Shown here: positions 31,524-40,373 of the stretch, piece after piece
How the letters are laid out: every line of letters starts with the position of its first letter
How positions within the stretch are numbered: position 1 is the first letter of the stretch
Source of the DNA: Chloroflexota bacterium
GTDB lineage: Bacteria; Chloroflexota; Ktedonobacteria; Ktedonobacterales; JADMIN01
Assembly (NCBI GenBank): GCA_021323855.1
Contig: JAJPKE010000023.1
Span: forward strand, 62,001-126,000
Length of the DNA: 64,000 nt
Reading direction: 5' to 3'
Program-made: the position numbers and the translations under genes
The notes under the pieces: model-generated
Database searches by the model: none
Told to the model about the DNA's origin: nothing
What the model saw: only the letters and a program-made list of their open reading frames with translations

Positions 31524-32996
31524 CTACGCATCGCGGACGAGCCGTGGCAGCACTTCCTGGCTGGCAGGTTCGAGGTCGTTCGCCAGCTTCGCCTCCACCA
31601 GCGCGACATGAAATTGTTCTTCCGAGAGACCAATCTGCGCGGCAGCGCGCGCAGTATCCTGATCGTTGAGGCGTAGCGCCGCCAGCAACGTCTCCCGCTT
31701 CACATCGCGCAGGATGTCGTCGAACGAGGTGTTGGTACGCACCTTCTGCTCGATATCCAGCACATAGCGGTTGAGTTCGTTCTGGAAGACAATATGGTCG
31801 GGCGTGATGATGTTGCCCCGGCTCAGCACCACCGCGCGCTGGATGATGTTTTCCAGTTCACGCACATTGCCGGGCCAATCGTGCGTCCGCAGGATCGCCA
31901 CCGCCTCTTCAGTGATGCGCGTCGGCGTGGAGGCCGGACTGTAGCGGTGCTTATCCAGGAAGTGATTGACCAGCGCCGGGATATCTTCGATGCGCTCGCG
32001 TAGCGGCGGCATATGAATGGCAATGACATTGAGGCGATAAAACAAGTCCTCGCGGAAGCGGTTGGCGGCCACTTCATCACGCAGATTGCGGTTGGTTGCC
32101 GCGATGACGCGCACATCCACTTTGACGGGAACATTGCCACCGACGCGCTCAAACTCGCGCTCTTGCAGCACACGCAGCAACTTCTTCTGCGTGCCCAGCG
32201 TCATCTCACCGACCTCATCGAGAAAGATCGTTCCGCGATTGGCTGCCTCGAAACGCCCTTTGTGCTGATTGAGTGCACCAGTGAACGACCCCTTCTCATG
32301 GCCGAAGAGTTCGCTTTCCAGCAGCGTTTCCGGCAACGCGGCGCAATTGACCTTGATGAGCGGTCCGGTGCGGCGGTCGGAGGCATTGTGAATGGCCTCG
32401 GCCATCAATTCTTTGCCGGTGCCCGTCTCGCCCGTCACCAGCACGGTTGCTGGGGTGCGCGCCACCTGGCCGATGGTCTTGAAAATCTTGACCATATCGG
32501 GGCTGGAGCCAACGATGCGCTCAGAGGGATCAGTTTTCGATGTTGGAACGAGCTGCACCCCAACACCACGTTTCAGGTCTTCATAACGTAGCGCCCGCTC
32601 GACGGCGATAAGCACTTCATCTAACTCAGTAAACGGCTTGGTCAGGTAATCCGCCGCGCCCATCTGCATAGCTTTGATGGCGAGCGAAGCGGTGGTATAG
32701 CCAGTCATCAGGATGACCGGAACGTCTTTCCCTTGCTCCAACATACGTTGCAGAATGGTAATGCCGTCCATGCCCGGCATCTTGATATCGAGCAAGGCTA
32801 TTTCCGGGCGCTTTGCCTCATCTTCAACCGTCAGGAGATCGAGCGACTCCTGGCCGGATGACGCCGTAATGACATGATACCCTTCGCCAGCCAACAGTTG
32901 TGCCAGGACATCACGTACACCTGCATCATCATCACCAACCAATATTCGCCGCTCGGTCAACTCATCCTTGTGGTGTTTCTGCGGTGAACGTGCCAT
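31524..32996 (-). CDS. NtrC-family sigma-54-type response regulator
   Basis: About 490 residues. Receiver domain (ILVGDDDAG, phospho-Asp in [13 protein letters not shown], Lys in YLTKPF), then an AAA+ sigma-54 interaction domain: Walker A GETGTGKE, the sigma-54 contact loop GSFTGA (GAFTGA variant), Walker [10 protein letters not shown], Arg finger region FREDLFYRL and sensor [12 protein letters not shown]. The C-terminus carries a helix rich in Ala ([20 protein letters not shown]) in the Fis HTH place, but the usual second Fis helix is poorly conserved. It would activate sigma-54 promoters on phosphorylation. Candidate kinase: the hybrid just upstream. Confidence 0.92.
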   Translation of the reverse strand: MARSPQKHHKDELTERRILVGDDDAGVRDVLAQLLAGEGYHVITASSGQESLDLLTVEDEAKRPEIALLDIKMPGMDGITILQRMLEQGKDVPVILMTGYTTASLAIKAMQMGAADYLTKPFTELDEVLIAVERALRYEDLKRGVGVQLVPTSKTDPSERIVGSSPDMVKIFKTIGQVARTPATVLVTGETGTGKELMAEAIHNASDRRTGPLIKVNCAALPETLLESELFGHEKGSFTGALNQHKGRFEAANRGTIFLDEVGEMTLGTQKKLLRVLQEREFERVGGNVPVKVDVRVIAATNRNLRDEVAANRFREDLFYRLNVIAIHMPPLRERIEDIPALVNHFLDKHRYSPASTPTRITEEAVAILRTHDWPGNVRELENIIQRAVVLSRGNIITPDHIVFQNELNRYVLDIEQKVRTNTSFDDILRDVKRETLLAALRLNDQDTARAAAQIGLSEEQFHVALVEAKLANDLEPASQEVLPRLVRDA

Positions 32997-33362
32997 GCGC
33001 TATCCTCTCTGCCTCTGTCTTGCGGTCTCATTGAGTCGTGTCGGTGTCACTATCTGTGTCTGTTTGTACTTGAGAAATTCGCCTATTTTATGTTTGCCTG
33101 CGCACTCGCAACAGAACATGATAGGCGTATTTTCCAGCAACTATCCTGCCAAACCACTGTTCTCCATCGAACATGCAGCTTATAGTATACTACAGGATAT
33201 CGTCTGTTTGCAAATACGAAATAATGCCTATGCAAAGATTACACAAAGTCCAGATGAGCCTCCTATGTGGCCCATCGGCGCTGTTTTGAGCATCGCGGCA
33301 GCGTGTTGCGCTCCCATCGCGTCATGTGCCTGGCATGCCAAGCGAGACCGTCAGTGGGAATG
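32997..33362. other. intergenic region with regulator promoter
   Basis: 366 bases without a gene between the receiver-kinase and the NtrC-like regulator. It is AT-rich compared with the flanks and carries the promoter at 33184-33213. No small gene was convincing. Confidence 0.5.
33184..33213 (-). promoter_or_regulatory. promoter of the NtrC-like regulator
   Basis: Minus strand TTGCAA, 18-base spacer, TATACT, giving a leader of about 180 bases. So the regulator can be expressed apart from the kinase gene upstream. Confidence 0.6.
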
Positions 33363-34640
33363 TCATCCCGGAACTTCATCAGGGTGCCTGAGCGGCAACG
33401 AAATGGTAAAGATAGCGCCGCGCAGGCGATCAGTCTCCGCGCCGTTGCTGACCGTCAATTCGCCATCGTGTGCGGTGACAATGCCGCGCGTAATATACAG
33501 TCCCAGGCCACTGCCGGAGACATCGGTTTCTTTGTTCAGCCGGGTAAATGCCTCGAAGATACGCTGCATCTCCTCTTCCGGGATACCCGCGCCGTGGTCG
33601 CGGACGCTGATGTGGACCTGATCGGCGTCCTGCCAGAGCTTCACCTCGACATCGCCACCTTCCGCCGAGTATTTGACGGCGTTGTCCACGAGGTTGCGCA
33701 CCGCCTGTACGATACGGTCGCGGTCCACCCACGCCAAAACCGGCTCATTGGGACGCTCGAACGAGAAATGACGTTCATACGTGGAGGAGGCAAAGCTGTC
33801 CATCAGTTCGCTCACCGCTGCTGCAACGTCGCAGCGCTCACGCCGCAAGATGAAGTGGCCGGTGCTGAGGCGCGTTGCAGTTTGCAGGTCATCCACCAGG
33901 CGATTCAGACGATACGCCTGTTCCATGATGATGTCCGCATAATGTTCGAGCGCCGTCTGCGAGAGATTCGGGCGCTTGGCAAGTTGTGCGTAGTTGATGA
34001 TCGGGTTGAGCGGACCGCGCATCTCATGCGCCACCATCTGCACGAAGCGGTCATGCTCCTCCTGTGTCTTGCGCAACTGCTGATTCGTCTCGTCCAATTC
34101 CTGCACCTTCAGCCGTAGCTCAGAAGTTGCCGCCTCAACTTGCTGCTGAAGCTGCGTGTTGAAGCTATGGACCCGCGCATGAGCCTCTTCTAGCTCCGCC
34201 ATACGCGCCGCCAGCTCGCGTTCGAGACGACGATGCTCAAATCCACGCCTGATGCGCACACGCAATTCGTCAACGTCCACTGGCTTGACCAGGTAATCGT
34301 AGGCGCCGGACTGCAATGCACGTAGCGCCGCATCATACGAACTGAAGCGTGTCAGCACGACGATGATGAGTTCAGGGACGAGGGTGCGCGCCTGATCGAG
34401 CAGATGCTCATAGGGATCGTCGCTACGCACATCTATGAGCAGCATATCGAACGGTGTCGCCTGAAGCAGCGATTCAGCATCATGGTGCGAGCGCGCCGTT
34501 GCCACTTCAAAACCGTCGTGGCGCAAGATGGCAGCAATCGTCTCGACAATGCTCTCGTCGCCATCCACCACCAGGATACGCCCAGAAGGCGTGTTGTCTC
34601 GTTCGAGGAGGGCGCTTCCTCGTTCGCCGGCAATTTGCAT
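33363..34640 (-). CDS. receiver-histidine kinase hybrid, cytoplasmic
   Basis: About 425 residues, no membrane helix. N-terminal receiver (ILVVDGDES, Asp in MLLIDVRSDD, Lys in YLVKPVDVDE), a coiled coil of about 60 residues (RELAARMAELEEAHARVH), HisKA with AHEMRGPLNPI (His phospho-acceptor, Pro in GPL), HATPase with NLVDNAVKYS, RDHGAGIP, IFEAFTRL and GSGLGLYI. It probably receives phosphate and then acts as a kinase, typical of RR-HK fusions. ATG 34640 is preferred, with GAGGA before it; an upstream start at 34694 lacks one. Extended -10 elements (TGCTATACT) occur upstream. Likely partner: the NtrC-like regulator. Confidence 0.9.
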   Translation of the reverse strand: MQIAGERGSALLERDNTPSGRILVVDGDESIVETIAAILRHDGFEVATARSHHDAESLLQATPFDMLLIDVRSDDPYEHLLDQARTLVPELIIVVLTRFSSYDAALRALQSGAYDYLVKPVDVDELRVRIRRGFEHRRLERELAARMAELEEAHARVHSFNTQLQQQVEAATSELRLKVQELDETNQQLRKTQEEHDRFVQMVAHEMRGPLNPIINYAQLAKRPNLSQTALEHYADIIMEQAYRLNRLVDDLQTATRLSTGHFILRRERCDVAAAVSELMDSFASSTYERHFSFERPNEPVLAWVDRDRIVQAVRNLVDNAVKYSAEGGDVEVKLWQDADQVHISVRDHGAGIPEEEMQRIFEAFTRLNKETDVSGSGLGLYITRGIVTAHDGELTVSNGAETDRLRGAIFTISLPLRHPDEVPG

Positions 34641-34909
34641 GGCATTCCTCTTCTGCTGTATGCAAAAACTGATTCCTTGGAACGTCGCCTTCAAGAAGCA
34701 TCAGCGAATAGCGCCGTCAACTGCCCCAGTATACCCAGCATGAGAGATAAGAGATTTCAGTATAGCATGATGCAGGATGCGCATAGCCCATTTGGACCGA
34801 AAGACCCTATGCAAATGTCAAATAGCGTCAACTCGTTTCCAGCGGCAAAGGACAGGCACTGGAAACGAATGCAAACGGAGGCAAGGGCAATCGCACGGCG
34901 ACCTCGTGG

Positions 34910-34915
34910 TATAAT
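34910..34915 (+). promoter_or_regulatory. extended -10 promoter of the acyl-CoA dehydrogenase gene
   Basis: TGGTATAAT, a consensus TATAAT with the upstream TG, and no good -35. Transcription would start near 34922, about 97 bases before the ATG. The rest of 34641-34909 shows no gene. Confidence 0.55.
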
Positions 34916-35018
34916 CGAAGGCGCAATATTGCGCAGGCAGCGGCGCCTGCGCCTCTATTCGCCATTGTCTCCGGCCATGTATCCAAACGATATGGGCCGG
35001 CCTCGCAGGAGCCAATCA

Positions 35019-36161
35019 ATGGACTTTTCGCTCAGTGCCGAGCAGCAGATGATTCGCAATCTCTGTCGCGAATTCGCGGAAGAAGAGATAAAGCCGCGTG
35101 CGGAAGAGATGGACCGCACCGGCGCGTTTCCTTATGAAATCATCAAGCAGATGGCCGACCTCGGTCTCCTGGGGTTGCCCTTCCCCGAAGAATACGGCGG
35201 GGCGGGCGCGGATTTCCTCTCGTATTGCCTTGCGCTCGAAGAGATTGGGCGCGGCGATGCCTCCGTTGGCATCACCATGGAGGCGCATACCTCGTTGGGC
35301 GCGACGCCATTTTATCTCTACGGCACGACCGAGCAGAAAGAACGCTATCTGGCGCCGCTGGCGCAGGGCAAGCAACTCTGGTCGTTCGGGCTGACGGAAC
35401 CCGGCGCTGGCTCAGATTCCGGCGGCACCGAGACCCGCGCGGAATTGCGCGATGGCGTCTGGCATGTCAACGGCGCGAAGAACTTCATCACCAACGCCGG
35501 GACTGACATGACCGGCGGCGTCACGATCACCGCTGTGACGGGCGTGCGCGACGATGGACGCAAAGAAATCACCAACATTATCATCCCCAAAGATACGCCA
35601 GGGTATATCATTGGCAATCCCTATCACAAGATGGGTTGGCGCGCCTCGGATACGCGCCCGCTCTCGTTCGAGGATTGCCAGGTGCCCGAAGAAAACGTAT
35701 TGGGCGCGCAAGGCACTGGCTTCCACCAATTCATGCACATCCTTACCCTGGGGCGCATCGCCATTGCGGCGCTGAGCGTTGGGCTGGCGCAGGCCTGCTA
35801 TGACGAATCGCTCAAATATGCGCGCGAACGCCAGCAATTCAATCGTCCGATAGCCACATTCCAGGCGATTCAGTTCAAACTGGCCGATATGGCTATGGAG
35901 ATTGAGCTAGCGCGTTTGATGTATTACAAAGCAGCATGGCATCATATGCAGGGTGAGCCGTTTACCAAAGAGGCTTCGATGGCAAAATTGTACGCCTCGG
36001 AGACGGCAAAACGGGCGGCGGATCAGGCCGTGCAAATCCACGGCGGCTATGGCTTTATGGATGAGTATCCGGTCTCACGCTATTGGCGCAATGTCAAGGC
36101 GCATGAAATCGGCGAGGGGACCAGCGAGGTGCAGCGGCAGATTATCGCCAAGCACCTGTGA
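35019..36161 (+). CDS. acyl-CoA dehydrogenase
   Basis: FAD enzyme that introduces the trans-2,3 double bond into acyl-CoA; 380 residues, the standard length. Conserved blocks: FPEEYGGAGADFLSYCLALE, FGLTEPGAGSDSGGTETRA (FAD/substrate loop), GRIAIAALSVGLAQACYDES, YARERQQFNRPIATFQAIQF, and near the end AVQIHGGYGFMDEYPVSRYW, ending in GEGTSEVQRQIIAKHL where Glu of the catalytic site lies. ATG 35019 is fixed by AGGAG eight bases upstream. Electron acceptor would be ETF; no ETF gene is adjacent. Substrate chain length is not determined. Confidence 0.95.
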   Translation: MDFSLSAEQQMIRNLCREFAEEEIKPRAEEMDRTGAFPYEIIKQMADLGLLGLPFPEEYGGAGADFLSYCLALEEIGRGDASVGITMEAHTSLGATPFYLYGTTEQKERYLAPLAQGKQLWSFGLTEPGAGSDSGGTETRAELRDGVWHVNGAKNFITNAGTDMTGGVTITAVTGVRDDGRKEITNIIIPKDTPGYIIGNPYHKMGWRASDTRPLSFEDCQVPEENVLGAQGTGFHQFMHILTLGRIAIAALSVGLAQACYDESLKYARERQQFNRPIATFQAIQFKLADMAMEIELARLMYYKAAWHHMQGEPFTKEASMAKLYASETAKRAADQAVQIHGGYGFMDEYPVSRYWRNVKAHEIGEGTSEVQRQIIAKHL

Positions 36162-36239
36162 TGCTTTTGGCTCATTAATTCATAGCAGCGTACCATCATA
36201 CGCGCCCAGACGCACCAGCGGCCCAGGGGGAACGTTCTT

Positions 36240-37364
36240 ATGCGATCAATTCTGCGCGTTGGCATCATCGTTGGCGGCGCGGCGTTCGTGGCGCTCTTCG
36301 CGCTGCAAGCGGCGTTTGCGCTGGTCGTCGCTGCTGGCGTTGTCCTTGCAGGTCTCTGTGCCGGGCTGGGAGCCGCCAAGTGGCTGGAACGCGGCTGGTT
36401 TGGCCGCCAGTTCGCCGCCGGACTGCGCACTGGCATAATCGCCGCAGGCATGGCGGGGATCGGCGCGTTGCTGGCGCTGCTCACACAGGGTCCACGCTCA
36501 ACAGGCCAGCTTGCTGCCCAGTCACACATCTTCACGCTCGATTTTGCGCCAATCGTGCGCGCGGTGGCGTTCGCTGGCCCCGCTGGCGCTGATATCATCA
36601 TTATCTTGCTGGCGACGCTGCTCGGCATTGGGCTGGCAGCAGTGGTGGCGCAGATTGGCGCCTGGGGTAAAGATCGCCACGCCATCCAAGTGATTGCGCA
36701 GGCACGCCTTGCCGCCCAAACTTCGCTACGCGGCGACGCCTGGGCCGCCAGCAGCATGCCCGGAGCCGCCTCCGGCACGCAGACCACCGGCGCGTATGCG
36801 CAATTGACGGTCGGTTCACCCTCGATTCCACCGATCTCAGGCCCACATCCCATCCAGCCGCCGCAGAGTGTTGCGCCTGGGTTCGCTCTGCCAGATGTCC
36901 CGCCGGTGACGCAGGCGCCGCCGTCAGCCGCGCGCAGCGCCAGAACCGGAGTACAGCCGGTCCATCCTGCTCCTGCGACTCCGCTCGGCAAGCAGAAGCT
37001 TGTGCCACAGCAGGACCCCGATGAATTCAAGCCGACCGAGCCAGCTATGCCAGCCATCTCCGCGCAATCCAATCAACCCGCGCAGGATAGCAAAGGCCAC
37101 AGGACCCCACGAAAACCATCGGATGCGCGCTCGGCCAATAGCCAGCTGACCGACGCCATGCGTGAGGCGCTGGCAACCTGGGCCGCAGACAATGCCGCCG
37201 CCAATCAGGCTGACCAAAACAATCAGGAGCAGCAGGAGAACGCAAACGATGCCGCGCCCAACCCACAGAAGCGCACGCCTCAGCCCTCTGCTTATCTCAA
37301 CAGCACGCCGCCGGTTCCCCCTAAGCGGGCACGCAAGAAGCAGAACACCGACTGGCTGTGCTAG
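36240..37364 (+). CDS. membrane protein with long disordered cytoplasmic tail
   Basis: About 374 residues. Three to four membrane helices in the first 145 residues (VGIIVGGAAFVALFALQAAF; VVAAGVVLAGLCAGLGAAKW; IIAAGMAGIGALLALLTQG; IIIILLATLLGIGLAAVVAQ). The remainder is Pro/Gln/Ala/Ser-rich with no predicted fold and ends KRARKKQNTDWLC. No recognised family. Ribosome site GGGGGAA ahead of ATG. Follows acyl-CoA dehydrogenase by 78 bases on the same strand, so may share its transcript, but no functional link is visible. Confidence 0.7.
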   Translation: MRSILRVGIIVGGAAFVALFALQAAFALVVAAGVVLAGLCAGLGAAKWLERGWFGRQFAAGLRTGIIAAGMAGIGALLALLTQGPRSTGQLAAQSHIFTLDFAPIVRAVAFAGPAGADIIIILLATLLGIGLAAVVAQIGAWGKDRHAIQVIAQARLAAQTSLRGDAWAASSMPGAASGTQTTGAYAQLTVGSPSIPPISGPHPIQPPQSVAPGFALPDVPPVTQAPPSAARSARTGVQPVHPAPATPLGKQKLVPQQDPDEFKPTEPAMPAISAQSNQPAQDSKGHRTPRKPSDARSANSQLTDAMREALATWAADNAAANQADQNNQEQQENANDAAPNPQKRTPQPSAYLNSTPPVPPKRARKKQNTDWLC

Positions 37365-37430
37365 GGTCTTCTTCCATCCTGACCGTTGGACTAGTTCTTC
37401 ATCCAGTCTTTGCAATTTTTCAGGCATATC

Positions 37431-37461
37431 TTGACAGAGGCGGGGGTCGTCGGACTATTGT
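37431..37461 (+). promoter_or_regulatory. probable sodA promoter
   Basis: Consensus -35 TTGACA at 37431-37436 with TATTGT at 37456-37461 (19-base spacer). Transcription near 37468 would produce a 245-base leader that begins just before the hairpin at 37474. Confidence 0.5.
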
Positions 37462-37473
37462 GATAGCAGACTG

Positions 37474-37545
37474 CCATGAGAAGCGCTGGCGGAGCGGCGT
37501 CGTTTGGGCTTGCCCGATAACCGCGTGCGCAGGCGCTTCTCATGG
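37474..37545 (+). ncRNA. long hairpin in the sodA leader
   Basis: 13-bp perfect arms CCATGAGAAGCGC (37474-37486) and GCGCTTCTCATGG (37533-37545) enclosing 46 bases; the stem can be extended with mismatches. A second hairpin (GCCCGC/GCGGGC around 37630-37650) follows in the same leader. It matches no metal riboswitch I recognise. Confidence 0.4.
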
Positions 37546-37712
37546 CTGCTGGCATCCACCGGAGGCATCTCGCGCATAGGTTGGGGAACTGGCCTGGGAT
37601 ATGCGGGATTCCGGTTGAACGACGATGCGCCCGCTAAGGCGGCGGGCAGGTGGTTCATGCGCAGTGTAGGCATGAGCCGGTGTTCGATTTTCAGGTTTGG
37701 AGGAATATCCCA

Positions 37713-38333
37713 ATGGCGTTCGAGCTTCCGCCCTTACCGTATGATTATGCAGCCCTAGAGCCGCACATTGACGCCCAGACCATGCAGATTCACCACGACA
37801 AGCACCATGCGGCGTATGTGAACAACCTGAACAATGCACTCCAGGGCCAGTCGCAATTCGAGCAGATGTCGGTCGAGGATATTCTGCGCCAGATCAATAG
37901 CGTGCCGGAGAACATCCGCACGGCAGTGCGCAACAATGCTGGCGGCCATGCCAACCACACGATGTTCTGGGAGATCATGACGCCCGGCGGCAGCACACAG
38001 CCCACCGGCGAACTTGCCTCCGCTATTGACCAGACCTTTGGCTCATTTGATCAATTCAAAGCGGCCTTTAACGATGCTGGCGCCAAGCGTTTCGGCTCTG
38101 GCTGGGCGTGGCTGGTTCTCGGCAACGATGGCAAACTCCAGGTGATCTCCACCGCCAACCAGGATAGCCCACTTATGGATGGCCTTTTCCCGGTGATGGG
38201 CAACGATGTCTGGGAGCATGCCTACTATCTGAAATACCAGAACCGCCGCCCGGACTATCTCAATGCCTGGTGGAACGTTGCCAACTGGGATGTCATTGGC
38301 AATCGCTATCAGCAGGGTAAGTCCGGCAAATAG
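37713..38333 (+). CDS. sodA: superoxide dismutase, Mn/Fe family (Mn-type features)
   Basis: Converts superoxide to hydrogen peroxide and oxygen; cytoplasmic, 206 residues. Metal ligands: His in [15 protein letters not shown], His in [12 protein letters not shown], Asp and His in [20 protein letters not shown] Gln in ANQDSPL is placed as in Mn-specific enzymes (Fe types have Gln earlier, near the second His), so Mn is favoured, not proven. ATG 37713 follows GGAGGAATATCCCA. Long structured leader and its own terminator. Confidence 0.95.
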   Translation: MAFELPPLPYDYAALEPHIDAQTMQIHHDKHHAAYVNNLNNALQGQSQFEQMSVEDILRQINSVPENIRTAVRNNAGGHANHTMFWEIMTPGGSTQPTGELASAIDQTFGSFDQFKAAFNDAGAKRFGSGWAWLVLGNDGKLQVISTANQDSPLMDGLFPVMGNDVWEHAYYLKYQNRRPDYLNAWWNVANWDVIGNRYQQGKSGK

Positions 38334-38359
38334 CTGATCTGGCGTACATATTCGCCCAG

Positions 38360-38393
38360 CAGCCTCACTCGTTGTGAAGAGTGAGGCTGTTTT
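38360..38393 (+). terminator. sodA terminator
   Basis: CAGCCTCACTC/GAGTGAGGCTG stem, 8-base loop, then TTTTCTG. The last codons and stop of the convergent ybaK-like gene lie inside this hairpin. Confidence 0.85.
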
Positions 38394-38889
38394 CTGCTTT
38401 CGGCTTCGCCAATCCTTCGATGACTTCCACGTTCGGCAGCTTGCGCAGCTCTTGCGGATCGAGGCGCAACTTGCTGGAACGATTGCCGCCGCCCATGACG
38501 ATATCTGCGCAGCGCATGACAGCGCTATCCACATAGATGGGGAGATCATCAACGCCGATAGCGGTGACGCCGCCAATCAGCATGCCGGTGCGTTGCATGG
38601 TGGTTTCAGCATCGGCAAACGAGGCTTTCTTCACACCCAACAGTTCGCAGACCTTCTGGTTCACATCCAACCGCGTTGTACCCAGCACGACACAGACGGC
38701 ATATTTCGGCGGTTCCACTTTCCGCGCCGCCACCAGAATTGTATTCGCCGACTGGTCAAGCGGGACATGGTAATGCGCACAAAAGGCGGCGGTGTCGGCC
38801 AGCTCAGGTGTACATTCGAGGATCGTGTACGCAATGCCATACCTGGCAAGGGCTTCCTCGACGATTGGCAGCAATATCGTTTCGCTCAT
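38365..38889 (-). CDS. YbaK/ProX-type aminoacyl-tRNA deacylase
   Basis: About 174 residues, cytoplasmic. Family hydrolyses mischarged aminoacyl-tRNA (for example Cys-tRNA-Pro or Ala-tRNA-Pro). Marks: ANTILVAARKVEPPKYAVCVV with the conserved Lys region, RLDVNQKVCELLGVKKASFA, and GMLIGGVTAIGVDDLPIYVD with GG-x-T/S-P-like loop, ending MGGGNRSSKLRLDP. ATG 38889 preceded by AGAGGTGCGT; a GTG two codons upstream overlaps that site. Monocistronic; C-terminal codons overlap the sodA terminator. Confidence 0.9.
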   Translation of the reverse strand: MSETILLPIVEEALARYGIAYTILECTPELADTAAFCAHYHVPLDQSANTILVAARKVEPPKYAVCVVLGTTRLDVNQKVCELLGVKKASFADAETTMQRTGMLIGGVTAIGVDDLPIYVDSAVMRCADIVMGGGNRSSKLRLDPQELRKLPNVEVIEGLAKPKAENSLTLHNE

Positions 38890-39089
38890 ACGCACCTCTT
38901 TGAATCAGATGATACAGCCCATAGTCCGGTTCCTGGCTGGTATTGTGCAACACGCTCTTCTGTTACGGCGTATACAGAGCAGGGGATGTCGCCATGCCCC
39001 CGCGCCTATAGCGCATGCAAAGCACAAGCAAAGCACAAGCAATCCCAGGCGCCGCAGAAGATTACGACACGAAAGGAACCGTCTTTCAT

Positions 39090-39395
39090 ATGTTGATCGG
39101 CAACATTCAACTCAATCCCGGCGGCTGTATCGCCTGGGTGGTGGCCGCGCTCATCGCCGGCTGGCTGGCAGGACTACTGACACGCGGGCGCGGCTTCGGC
39201 TGCCTGGGCGATATCGTGCTGGGGCTGATCGGCGCGTTTATCGGTCTGGTGATTCTCGACCTGCTACCGCTGCCGATCAACGGACCACAGGGATTCTTCG
39301 GCACGATTGTCGTCTCGTTCATCGGCGCCTTTATTCTGGCGCTGATTGGCCGTCTGTTTGCGGGACCGAGGCGCTCGCGCCAGTATCGAGGGTAG
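39090..39395 (+). CDS. GlsB/YeaQ/YmgE family small membrane protein
   Basis: About 101 residues. Three membrane helices (GGCIAWVVAALIAGWLAGLL; CLGDIVLGLIGAFIGLVILD; GTIVVSFIGAFILALIGRLF) with Gly-rich packing, typical of the transglycosylase-associated/GlsB family linked to general stress. ATG 39090 is taken from the family N-terminus; the ribosome site (AAAGGAA) is far. The last 65 bases overlap a convergent gene on the other strand. Confidence 0.85.
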   Translation: MLIGNIQLNPGGCIAWVVAALIAGWLAGLLTRGRGFGCLGDIVLGLIGAFIGLVILDLLPLPINGPQGFFGTIVVSFIGAFILALIGRLFAGPRRSRQYRG

Positions 39396-40245
39396 CTTCT
39401 CCTACCACCTGGGGCTGCTGGTTGTCGCTCTCCGTCTCACCGTTGCTGGCAGTATCAGCAGTGGATGGAGTAGCTCTAGTAGACAGAGCGGATGGAGCCG
39501 CCGGCCCTGGCAAGGAGCGCAGGCGCGCCAGGTATGCGCCAACACAAATCAGCCAGACTGCCAGCACCAGGAAGCTGATAGAGGAGATGGAGGTTTCAGC
39601 GGCGGCTGGCTCGCCAGCGAACTGCAACGCCGTCACCACCAGCAGCGCCGCCACCAGCACACCCAGATAGCCAAGCCAGCCGGGCAGCGATTTCTGCCCC
39701 TCACGCATCATACGTGCGCTGAAAAACATTAGCGCAATTGCCACCAGCACGCCTCCGGCCATATGCGCCAGCATATTCTGAATGGCAAACAGCGTTCCGA
39801 AGCTGTTGGCAACGCTAGCGCGTTCTGACGGTGCTGCGTTGACATACGAGCCACCGGAGTTGCCGCTGACCAATAGCCCAAAGACCACCGCCAGTGCATA
39901 ACAGGCGAACCCAATCTGCCCGCTAAAACGCGCAATCAGGCTGCTGCGCGCGCCACGCGAGTTGCCCGGCCAGAGAATCACCCGCAACGTAGCAGGCAGG
40001 GTGAAGGCCAGCAGAAACGCGATGAACTGCACGATATGGAAAATGACATCGGTTTCCTGATTTTGCCCCACCCAGGTGAGATAGGGACCAAAATCCTGAT
40101 GGTTGCTGATATCCGCCACCGCCGTCAGGTAGCCGGTGCCTGCTAAGATGGTGCTCTCGAAGAACGGGATGACAAGCAAGATGATTGCGCCGGCCACGAT
40201 GGCATAGATACCACGCAGCCTGGCCCGCGCCAGTTCAATGGTCAT
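39331..40245 (-). CDS. multi-pass membrane protein, unknown
   Basis: About 304 residues with six likely helices: IYAIVAGAIILLVIPFFEST, VIFHIVQFIAFLLAFTLPAT, GFACYALAVVFGLLV, NMLAHMAGGVLVAIALMFFS, LGYLGVLVAALLVVTALQ and FLVLAVWLICVGAYLARL. The final 60 residues are disordered, rich in Thr/Ser/Ala/Gln. Topology recalls DUF4386-like proteins but no motif is decisive. C-terminal coding overlaps the end of the GlsB gene by 65 bases. Confidence 0.75.
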   Translation of the reverse strand: MTIELARARLRGIYAIVAGAIILLVIPFFESTILAGTGYLTAVADISNHQDFGPYLTWVGQNQETDVIFHIVQFIAFLLAFTLPATLRVILWPGNSRGARSSLIARFSGQIGFACYALAVVFGLLVSGNSGGSYVNAAPSERASVANSFGTLFAIQNMLAHMAGGVLVAIALMFFSARMMREGQKSLPGWLGYLGVLVAALLVVTALQFAGEPAAAETSISSISFLVLAVWLICVGAYLARLRSLPGPAAPSALSTRATPSTADTASNGETESDNQQPQVVGEATLDTGASASVPQTDGQSAPE

Positions 40246-40373
40246 AAGTAGCGTCGCTCTCCTGTTGTGGGCAATCTCATGCCGCCCTCACTCCTAGTGA
40301 TTATAACGGCTGAAACGGCGCTCGCAATTCCGGCGCAACCATCTCACGCTTGACTGCCACCCTATCCGCGCTC

